A program made the translations under genes and the position numbers. 64,000 bases of DNA from Amoebophrya sp. A120 (taxonomy: Eukaryota; Sar; Dinophyceae; Syndiniales; Amoebophryaceae): positions 2,327,923-2,391,922 of the forward strand of contig CAJINV010000014.1 of NCBI GenBank assembly GCA_905178155.1, read 5' to 3'. This document shows positions 55,860 to 64,000 of this stretch, piece after piece; positions within the stretch are counted from its first letter, which is position 1, and each line of letters opens with the position of its first letter. The notes under the pieces were generated by a model. It did no database searches. It saw only the letters and a program-made list of their open reading frames with translations, and was not told the DNA's origin.

Positions 55860-58800
55860 TTACACAGATTCCGTGTCCAAGCTTCCCTTTTCCTGCTCAC
55901 TCTCCCCCTCGCCAGCTTCTATCTGCTGCTCCTCCTCCTCCTCCGCCTCTTCTTCTTCGTGCTCATGCTCACCCTCATCCAGCACCCCGCCGTCTCCTGG
56001 AACAACATCATCCGCAGCTGCCTCCACCTCTACCACCGCAGAAGTACTACCAGCCCCGGGTTGCGGCACCACAGCCCCCCGCCCACTCGGGCTCGCCGCT
56101 CCGGTGGAAACGGACGTGACAGATATTCTCTGCACGTTCGGCATCGCGGTAATCAACACCGGATCCGGGAGAGGCTGTGCCACGATTGCGACACCACCCT
56201 TAGGGGATTTAATCCCGCCCGGCGGGACCTCGACTTCCTCCGGCTCTTCCTCCTTCTTCTCCTCTTCCGCATCCTCTTCGGCGGCTACCTTTTTGCCCCA
56301 GGGCATCTTCGCGGACAGGGGCGAGCTGTTCGCCAGCGCCTCGGCGGCCCGGGCGGACCACTCCTCGTGCTTGGCGAGAATGGCGTCGTCCATGTCAAAG
56401 ATGTTGATCAACCCGAAGGGTCGCACGAACTTCTGCCACAACCCCAGAATGGCCGCGAAAATCGCGGTGTAACCGGCCAGGGCGCCGATCAGAGCGAGTA
56501 ACCCCGCGAGGGACATTATCCTGAGTAAAAACGTACCCACACCAGAGTTGTGATGCAAATCTGCATGCCAAAAAAGTTTGTCATGCGGAGCGCCACGAGA
56601 GGCATTTTCTCGCCATCTTTTGGAACTTGTGATGCTATAATCTGCATGATATGCTAGATCTCTGATGCTGCTGAACTCCTACCGAAACAGGATTACACTA
56701 CGAGGAGAAATTCGTCATGCCAAATGACCAAAGCTGGCTGATTTGTCTAGCAGAGTTCCCATCTTGACTCTGGTCGTGTGGGGACGTTTTTACAAATGAT
56801 AGACATGTTGGGGATTTCTTTAAACCGGATCGACGCGTGGTCGATTTCGAAAACCAGCCTGACCGAGCATTTCGACTTCATGGTGTGGTCCGCCTGGCCG
56901 TACGAGATGTCAAGCGCGCCAATGTTGGACACCCACCGGTCCAGGATGATAGAACCGTCATACTTGTGCTCCAGATAGATCGGGGAGACGGACCAAACCT
57001 GAAGGAATTGTTCGTTTCAATTTGTATGTTTTCGTTTTGTCCATTTGCGGATCATCTTGGTTCAAATTGCCAATCGAAAATCGGTTCTGACGTCTTGCAT
57101 GTCATGCGTTCTTCAAAAAGATTTTTCCGGGACCGTAACAGCTGCTTCCACTTATCCACATGAAACAGATGATGAACTACTATTCTATACCAGCCTAATT
57201 TGGATCGCTCTTTGCGGCAGAATCGCGATCCTGCCGTCCTCGGAGCTGGTCAACCCGCGTAAAGCTGCCGACAAGTCAATCGTCTGCGACTCCAAATTTG
57301 TGAACAACTTCTCCAGCTTCTCATCGTGATCACTAGGCGGCCAGTACTCCGGCTCCGTGTTCTCTAACACATCCTTCGTCTTCTCGCGGTCGACCGTCAT
57401 GTGAATCGAGGGCAGAAACATGGGAGCGTTGGCCGGAATGCCCTGCGCGCACCCATTTACCGTGTTCATGCACTTCGCTTTCCCCCTGACGATATGGATT
57501 GCAAAAGTGTCTGGGTCTGGAAGAGTGCAGGAGTTTGTCATGCATATTTTGCATGCCCCATGAGGTCTGTGATGCATGCCCTAGCATCAGAGATTTTGCG
57601 AGGGCTTTCTGATGCTCATACCGCATGAGAAATGCCCTCTCCGCGTGCCACAAATCATACCTCTTTTGCTGTTCATGCAATACAGATTTTATGTAGAGTC
57701 CAAAGGTAGCATCACAAGTTCCAATCTTCCAGACCCAGACATTTTTGCAATTCATATACGAGGGGCTCCGCGGCCCAGAGCCGCATCTGCCCGTCCACGT
57801 AATCGGTTATGGCGTTCTCAAATGTTACACTCTCAACTGTTACATGAATTTCTAATGCAAGAATGGGAAAAGTGAAAGGGGGGAAGTTGCGCCTTTTGCA
57901 TTACAGGTTTGGCGCAGATTCTAATGCTATCTAGCGCGTCAAAAACTTGTCATGCGAAGAAGGCCTGATCGTGTGAAGAATGTTAGCGCTTTTGCATGAC
58001 AAATCATGTAACAGTTGAGAATGTAACGTTTGAGAACCCCATATCGGTGGACCCGGACATGTAGGCCTTTTCCACGTCGAGAAACTTCTTGTCGAACGTC
58101 AAAGAGAAGATGGTTTCCAAATCCAGCCCCCACTCCGGTTTGGTCGACGCGAACCCTGCGTCCCCCCGCTCCTCGGGCAATCGCCAGTGCCCCGTAAGGG
58201 GGCCTTTGATCTCGTATTGGAAGGTGTTGGTGGGCAGGAACTCCTCCAGGTAGAACATCCGGTACTTTCCCTCCGAAATGTCCTTCATGTTCTTCGCAGA
58301 CAGAGCCATGTTGTTCTTCCCGCCGGCCTGAAGCTTTCTCCGACCACCACCACCACCGGCACCACCACCACCTCCGCTGGTGCCGTTGACAAACGTGAAG
58401 GGGGTGTTTTGGCAGTTCATCGTGCGAAAGTTGTCGCTGTGTTCAAACGTCCAGGAGGCCCAGCCGCCGCCTTCCACGGACCGATCTTGGGAATAGATGT
58501 TGACCAGCTTTTCGTTCGCCACGATCCGGTTCGGACAGAGGGGCAGAGCGCCATTGGCTTGTTGAATCTGGACCCTCTTCGGCATGACGAAGAGCCCCAC
58601 CTCGACTATGGGGTTCTCAAGCGTTACATTCTCAACTGTTACATGATTTGTCATGCAAAATGACTATTACCCTCCAGACGATCAAGCTGCTTTGCATGAC
58701 AAATTCTCGGAGGGCTAAATAGCACTGAAATCCGCACCAAACCTGTAATGCAAGACGCGCAAGGTTCTCCCTCTCGCCTGTGCTAGTGTTGCATTACAAA

Positions 58801-61800
58801 TTCATGTAACGGTTGAGAATGTAACGTTTGAGAACGCCATATCGACCTCGAGCACGTTCGGCGAAGTGAAAGTCTCCGTCATATCAAAGAAAAAAAGTTC
58901 GTCACGATCACTCATGCGCATTCTTGCAATACAAAATTGTTTGTCATGCGTAAAAATGCATCACAGCCAAACTTTATTAGGGATTTCCCTAGTGTTTCTG
59001 CAACACAAGGAAAGTTTGTGATGCTGAGAAAATTTGTAATGCAAAACCTGCAAGTTAGTGACTGTGACAAACTTTTTTCTCTCCATACGTCACGGTTTCC
59101 TTGTAGCGGTCTTTCGGGAGGTAAACGGAGGACTTGTCGCGGAAAAGATTCACCGCGGTAATGGTTTGGACCACATAGGAAATTACCTGAATGAGAAGCG
59201 TTTTGGTGCTAGCGATTTGCCTCTGATACAACAAGGCAAATACATGCAGACGAGAGCGCGAGCGAGACAGCGAAGTGGTCGCTCCAATATGACATATTTT
59301 TGTTTTAGAACAAGCATCACTCGTAACATGTCAGCACTAGTAGTACCTTCTTTGCCGGCATTTTCTGCGCCACGCTCGCCGCAAACGCGGACACGGCTTC
59401 CGCGACCGTATCGGCTCCGGAGACCACCTTTGTAGTGTGCACTTTGTCGTAGAACCCCAAATCCGTGAGTTGCTGTTGCGACAACGACGGCAGTGCGCAC
59501 TGCGGCACCTGGTCGATCTTCGCGTTTGGGGGCCACTTCGTGTTGTCCGACCAGTCTAGCGTCCCGGCCGGGCAGGTAATGGTCGTCGTACGCGTGGTCG
59601 CGTTGCTGCTGTTACTGCTGTTGGTACTACTCGTCAGTTGCCGTCTCCGCTCCCCCGTTAACTCGTCCACGTACCATTGGCTATTTTCTTCCTGTTCGGA
59701 GAAGATCAAAAACCGCCTTTCGTATTCCTCGCTCCCGGGTAGCGCGGTGGCGAAATCCAAAGGGTCGTTCTGGACGGTGTTCGCCCCGGCACTGTACAGC
59801 TCCTCCGTCAGTTCCCCGTTTTGCCCATACAGATTCATGATGGATCCGCCTTCAGGAAGAATCATGTGACTGTACTGCTCCCGTAAGACGTCATTCGGGT
59901 GCTTTTCCTTAATTGCTCCTGCAGCCGAAGAAGTCCCGTCGAATGGTGCAGAACTATCCTCATTGTCGCCTTCCATCTTTTTTCTGTCCTCGAATTCCTT
60001 GACTGCGGACAGGTGATCCGACCCCCGGATCGCGTCGAGTCTCCTCCATTCCAGCGCCTCCGGGGAAATCTCGTGGTAGTCTGGGATGTCTTCCTGCAGC
60101 TTGCGGATCGAGTGCTCGCTGTGGCCGTGGATCTTCATCAGTTTGATCCAGTCCTCGTCGTTAAAGACGTCGTTTTTCAGCGTCTCCGCCATGGTCGACG
60201 CGTCCATTGAGTGCGGCGTGGATTGTAATCTGTCTCGGGTAACCACCTCGTGCATCCAGGGGAATTTTTCCTTCAATCGCAAAAAGATCATCTCCTCCTC
60301 TTCCGACATGTAGTGCGGCTCTAATAATCGTCTTCTCCTCTCTTCGGATGTTTCCTCTTCCATCTTTTTCTGCTGTTCTAGGAATCTTTTGTTCGTTTCT
60401 TTCTTCGCTTCTCTCCTCTCCTTCCGGAGGTTTTCAAAATAAGCGATCTTTTCGTTCAACAACTCCGCTTCCTTTTTGTAATCCTCCTTCTCCTTATCTG
60501 TCCACTCCTTCTTTCTTGCCTTTTCCAGCAGCCCACTATCGGTCAAGCTGGCCTTCAGCCGGATCGCCTGGCCGATGGATTCTAGATCCTTCCGGTATTT
60601 GAAATTGTTTTCCGATACGCGGCGCGTCGTCCTGGGCCACATGGAGGTTGCGCCGTAGCCGGAAGAGTAGCTGGGCCCCATCATGCCAGGCATATTGGTC
60701 GAGGTTTCGTAGTAATTATTGTTGTCATTCCAGCTTCCGTGACCGCTGGCCATCCCATCATCGGGCGGGCCGGTCGTGCCGTACATGTTGTCATCGTTCC
60801 AAGTTCCGTGGTTGTTGGTCGTCCCACTTCCGGTTGACATACCAGGCATCGGGGTCTTCCAGTTCGGCGTGTGGACCGGTGGGCTGGTGCTAGCGTGGTC
60901 CCAGTTTCCCGTGTTTCCCGTGCTGGGTGGCGATGTCGTGTGCATCGGATCTGTCGTGCCGTAGGTCGGCTGGTAGTAGCCGGGCCGCGACGTGGTCTGC
61001 TGGTAGGGATCGTAGTACGGATCGTGCTGACCGCCATACGGGTCATAGGGGTCGTGCTGCCCGCCGTACGGGTCATAGGGGTCGTGGTAACCACCATACG
61101 GGTCGTGCATGTCCACGTCGTTGTACCCCGCGACCGTCATCCCCGCATCTTGCATCATGTCCATGGCCATCAGCATGGCCGGATCCACATACCCGCTTCC
61201 CGACCCCGTGGCGGACCCCATCTGCGTCACCATGGCCGCCATGGCGTTGGTGTCCGGCATTTTCGTTTCCGTCTTGACCGCCACCGTTACCGCGGTGGCG
61301 GCGATCGCAATAGTTCCCACGAATCTCAACTCGTTCTGCAGGTTCTTCAGCAAGTTGGCCGAGGACACCGTGGCCATTTGCGTTCCGAAGTTGTCGGCCT
61401 CCTGTTTGTCCTTCTTCGCAATCTCGAAATCGACCTGGACGGAGGTCGCGGCGAGTCGCCGTTTCGCCGCGTTTTTGTGGTGGTGGTAGGGCTTTTGCTC
61501 CCGGAAGGGGACTTTGCGCTCCTTGTTTTTCTCTTTCAGCATCTCCAACTCGCGCCTGCTATATCAAATGTAAAAGTGTCTGGGTCTGGAAGAATGCAAC
61601 TTGTCATGCTAAATCTGAAGCATGCAAAAATCTGTGTTGCATGATTACCAAAAGTCGTCCAGTTTTGACCAAGTCGGGAGGGAGTTTCTCATGCAGGATA
61701 GGCATGAGAGAGATTGCGCAGAATCTGTCATGCTAGGTCCTGCATTCCAGGCTTCATGGGTCATGGAAAAGCTGCATGACAAACCGCGCATTCTTCCAGA

Positions 61801-64000
61801 CCCAGACATTTTTACATTTGATATGCTAGATCCGACCACGAAGTTCTTGATCTCCACCTCGTACGGTGCGACGGAATACGTATCGGCCAGGGCGATATGG
61901 AATGCAAAGAGGTCTGGGTCTGGAAGAGTCATGCTGTTTTTGCATGACACAGAAGGTCTGGCATGGATGCTCTAGCATCACAGGTTTCGAGAAGCTTCCG
62001 CATCCGCAATGCCGAATCCGCATGACAAATCACCCACTTTGGTGACAGAAAGTGGGCAGCTTTTGCTACCTATGCATGAGAGATTTTTCTGCGTTCTGAA
62101 ATGCGCATCGCAAGTTTGTATTCTTCCAGACCCAGACATATTTGCAATCCATAGGCGAACCGAAAGGAGTCCACCACTTCTGGATCATCCAACAACTGCG
62201 CTCCGGTGGTTCCGGCCGGCAAGTCCATCGCCAGCGTCACATTCGCCTTCACCACTGGCGTGGTCTGCACCGTTTGCCCGCCGAAACTCACCTTCCCGCC
62301 GGTACAGTGTATGGGACTCTCAAACGTTACACTCTCAACTGTTACATGAAATTTGTATTGTAATGCAAGAATGGCAAAAGTGAAAGGGAAAACATTGCGC
62401 CTTTTGCATTACAGGTGTGGAGCAGATTATAATGCTATCTAGCGCATCGAGAAGTTGTCATGCGGAGAAGGCTTGATCGTGTTAAGAGTGGTAGTGTTTT
62501 TGCATGACAAATCATGTAACAGTTGAGAATGTAACATTTGAGAACGCCATACAGTGGGGCGGCGGGTTTTCGGAGTAGCACATGGGGTCCACGGACTCCG
62601 CGTTTATGCATTGCAAAAGCATCGCTCTCGTACTAATTGCAGATATGCATGACAAATCGCCTTTCTTAGCATTAGCTACAACAGCATTACAAATTCCATT
62701 TGTAATGCTAAGCTAATCATTATTTGCAATGCAATTTATACTAGTACGATGCTTTTGCACAGGATAGCGTTTTCCAACAGCAAATGCATCATGTCGTGGG
62801 ACTGTTCCATGATCGCGGTGTCCACGTACAGTTTCGCTTTTTCCAACGCTTTGGATTGGTACGCCGCGGCGGTGGACTCGGACACGCCCAGGGTTTCCAC
62901 CTGCGTCTGTCGTATTTAAAAACATCCCCACCCCATGATTGTAATGCAAATCTGCATGCTGAGAGTGTTTTTCATGCGGAGCCCAATCAGAAGCGTTTTC
63001 TATTCGCGTTTTGAAATTTGTCACGCTCCAATCAGCATGGTATGCTGGATCTTTGATGCTGCTGAACTACCTCAAACACCACCACACTACGAGTCCAAAT
63101 TTGTCATGCAAAACATCCAAAACTTGTGGATTTGTCTAGCCGATTCCCCATCTTGACTATGGGGTGGGGACGTTTTTACATAGGATAGCGTCCCGACCTC
63201 CCGGTTCTTTTGCAGAGGCGAGTCGATCTCGATCACCTCCCACAGGTACTTCAAGTGCTCCGGCGCTTTCAGCATGGTCCCGTTGAAGGAGCCATCCGCG
63301 GACTGGTACGCGTTTTGGGGGATGGAGGTTGGAATGCCGGTCAGATACTGGCAATACGCGTACTTTGCCGGCTGCGACTTCACCTGCCCACACGTCGGCG
63401 GGAGCTCGCCCTCGGCGAGTTCCGGCACCTTCACCACCCGGTCGTTGCCGAACGGGCAGTTGATGTTCACCTGCACGGTCACTTCCGGGTTGTCCAGCAC
63501 CGTTTCCACGTACTGTTGCGGAATCCCCCGGTCCCCCATGCAATCCCAATCCACCCGGCCGCAGTTACAGTCACACACCCCGTCCGACCACTGCTCCGGC
63601 GAGCACGTCCAGCTGGTCACCTGGTCGTCGCCGAGCTCCCCCGTGTTCGGATCAATAATCGGGAACAGCCACTGGTAGGCGCGCTTGATGGTCCGCACCT
63701 CCATCGGCGTCGTCTTCGTCTGGTCGGAACTGGAGGCCCGGATCAGAATCCGCATGTTGCTGTTTTTCGGCACTTTTTCCGTGTCGGAGAAGCCCCCGGC
63801 GTTGACCACCAGTAGCCCATCGTGTAACCCGTCGCAGAAAATACTGGAGCGACCGGTGGTGGTGTAATCGGTCCCGTCGATCGAAACCCCCGGCTTGCCG
63901 GTGGAGCTGTAGTCGCACCAGGGCCGCTCCTTCATGATCTCCGCCTTCGCGGGGTCGGTGCCAAACTGCACACGGAGCGGGGTTTCGTCGAAGTTTTCCT
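55860..64000 (-). CDS. Large membrane protein with LNR-like cysteine motif, ten introners (about 1768 aa in window; 5' end outside)
   Basis: Exons: 64000-63188, 62902-62767, 62599-62552, 62304-62154, 61890-61824, 61556-59347, 59186-59088, 58876-58842, 58601-58044, 57802-57757, 57487-57191, 56998-56802, 56511-55860. Ten junctions are introners (D1, C4, A5, B5, B4, E1, A4, A3, B3, D2); two are GT-AG introns (59187-59346, 56999-57190). The phase is right at every junction and the frame stays open to the stop at 55860. Early in the visible part is CSPEQWSDGVCDCNCGRVDW, a cysteine pattern like a Lin-12/Notch repeat (C-x-DGxCDxxC...WDC). The long exon has a hydrophobic stretch (FVGTIAIAATAVTVAV), HDPYDPYGGQ repeats and a charged coiled coil (about 60350-60560). 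A Gly-rich run follows near 58350. A strong membrane segment (SLAGLLALIGALAGYTAIFA, 56511-56430) precedes an acidic Glu-rich tail. Surface or vesicle-membrane location is inferred; function unknown. Confidence 0.83.
56517..56801. mobile_element. Introner D2 (family D, 285 bp, longest)
   Basis: TIR TATCCTGAGTAAAAACGTAC at the left; inverted TATCATTTGTAAAAACGTCC at the right, both running into CCACAC and ACCAGAG. TSD GACAT at 56512-56516 and 56802-56806. Removal joins ...KEIPN to MSLAGLLA, placing the membrane segment directly after the junction. Same interior orientation as D1. Confidence 0.92.
57493..57756. mobile_element. Introner B3 (family B, 264 bp)
   Basis: Ends TATGGATTGCAAAAGTGTCT and, inverted, TATGAATTGCAAAAATGTCT. 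Flanks GACGA (57488-57492) and TACGA (57757-57761) differ at one base, so the TSD is imperfect or 4 bp. Interior orientation as in B2 and B5. Removal joins ...AAEPLV to RGKAKC. Confidence 0.9.
57808..58043. mobile_element. Introner A3 (family A, 236 bp)
   Basis: TIR TATGGCGTTCTCAAATGTTA, right end inverted TATGGGGTTCTCAAACGTTA. TSD TCGGT at 57803-57807 and 58044-58048. The interior is the reverse complement of A1, A2 and A4, so it is inserted the other way round. Removal joins ...YMSGST to DYVDGQ. Confidence 0.93.
58607..58841. mobile_element. Introner A4 (family A, 235 bp)
   Basis: TIR TATGGGGTTCTCAAGCGTTA, right end inverted TATGGCGTTCTCAAACGTTA. TSD TCGAC at 58602-58606 and 58842-58846. 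Interior matches A1 and A2 (ATCAAGCTGCTTTGCATGAC). Its upstream exon is only 35 nt, between A4 and E1. Confidence 0.93.
58882..59087. mobile_element. Introner E1 (family E, 206 bp)
   Basis: The only family E copy here. TIR TATCAAAGAAAAAAAGTTCG, right end inverted TATGGAGAGAAAAAAGTTTG, continuing TCAC and CACT. TSD CGTCA at 58877-58881 and 59088-59092. Contains TTTGTCATGCG, TTTGTGATGC and TTTGTAATGC. Removal joins ...KETVT to ETFTSP. Confidence 0.92.
61562..61823. mobile_element. Introner B4 (family B, 262 bp)
   Basis: TIR TATCAAATGTAAAAGTGTCT, right end inverted TATCAAATGTAAAAATGTCT. TSD TGCTA at 61557-61561 and 61824-61828. Interior orientation as in B1. Only 72 bp separate it from B5. Removal joins ...NFVVGSS to RRELEM. 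Confidence 0.93.
61896..62153. mobile_element. Introner B5 (family B, 258 bp)
   Basis: Ends TATGGAATGCAAAGAGGTCT and, inverted, TATGGATTGCAAATATGTCT, both leading into GGGTCTGGAAGA. TSD GGCGA at 61891-61895 and 62154-62158. Interior orientation opposite to B4 next to it. Removal joins ...DSFRFA to LADTYS. Confidence 0.93.
62310..62551. mobile_element. Introner A5 (family A, 242 bp)
   Basis: TIR TATGGGACTCTCAAACGTTA, right end inverted TATGGCGTTCTCAAATGTTA. TSD CAGTG at 62305-62309 and 62552-62556. Interior orientation as in A3, opposite to A1, A2 and A4. Removal joins ...NPPPHC to TGGKVS. Confidence 0.93.
62605..62766. mobile_element. Introner C4 (family C, 162 bp)
   Basis: Left end TATGCATTGCAAAAGCATCG, right end inverted TATCCTGTGCAAAAGCATCG. 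TSD GCGTT at 62600-62604 and 62767-62771. The interior is rearranged relative to C1 and C3, with the AATTTATACTAGTACGAT segment next to the right end. Only a 48-nt exon separates C4 from A5. Confidence 0.92.
62908..63187. mobile_element. Introner D1 (family D, 280 bp)
   Basis: Left end TGTCGTATTTAAAAACATCC, right end inverted TATCCTATGTAAAAACGTCC, both followed by CCACCCCA. TSD GCGTC at 62903-62907 and 63188-63192. The left terminus has TGT instead of TAT, the only such exception. Removal joins ...REVGT to QVETLG. Confidence 0.91.

Noticed and set aside
55621-56472. 283-codon plus-strand frame, Ser/Thr/Pro-rich
   Set aside because: It is the antisense shadow of the acidic C-terminal tail of the large membrane protein.
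1-64000. tRNA, rRNA, CRISPR array, riboswitch or bacterial operon
   Set aside because: Looked for and not seen; the repeats present are TIRs, TSDs or spacer repeats, and gene structure is eukaryotic.

Overview
This window looks like nuclear DNA from an alveolate, most probably a parasitic dinoflagellate of the Syndiniales (Amoebophrya) type. That assignment is an inference. It rests on four observations: multi-exon genes all on one strand, long low-complexity proteins, conventional GT-AG introns mixed with a second intron class, and that second class being mobile-element-like 'introners' with terminal inverted repeats (TIRs) and target-site duplications (TSDs), which to my knowledge have been reported from Amoebophrya genomes. 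No prokaryotic operon, tRNA, rRNA or CRISPR array was seen.

Layout, all genes on the minus strand: 1-1505 MPS1/TTK-like kinase (3' part outside the window); 3112-7679 unknown 955-residue protein with four introners; 9373-9762 small cysteine-rich membrane protein; 10148-13535 a 5'-truncated LINE-type retrotransposon with a 19-bp TSD and an intact RNase H/zinc-knuckle ORF; 14822-17171 single-pass membrane protein; 18670-24882 a 1909-residue low-complexity protein with two introners; 26078-27503 WWE-like/repeat protein; 28557-34048 U2SURP/SR140-like spliceosomal protein with three introners; 34901-38341 ribophorin II (oligosaccharyltransferase subunit); 38970-41700 GC-rich spacer and a TTCTAAAA repeat cluster; about 42223-42685 a doubtful small membrane protein; 43023-50792 WEE1-like kinase with a very long tail; 51400-52398 low-complexity protein; 53396-54770 a second GC-rich island; 55860-64000 a large membrane protein (5' part outside the window) with ten introners and two GT-AG introns.

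The main discovery is a set of 19 introners in seven TIR families (A to G, 109-285 bp). Every one interrupts a coding sequence, begins with TAT and ends with ATA, and is flanked by a 5-bp direct repeat (exact in 17, one mismatch in 2). Removing the element plus one repeat copy restores an open frame at every one of the 19 junctions. I checked exon lengths by hand through four genes, and all come out in frame from end to end. Most boundaries cannot be GT-AG. Families A and B occur in both orientations relative to transcription. The families differ in their TIRs but share an internal motif, TTTGT(C/A/G)ATGC, in both orientations. I found none in spacer DNA or in GT-AG introns.

The genes do not form one pathway. 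Two are cell-cycle kinases (MPS1-like, WEE1-like), one is a U2 snRNP-associated splicing factor, one acts in ER N-glycosylation, and the rest are alveolate-type membrane or low-complexity proteins. The splicing factor itself must have three introners removed before it can be translated.
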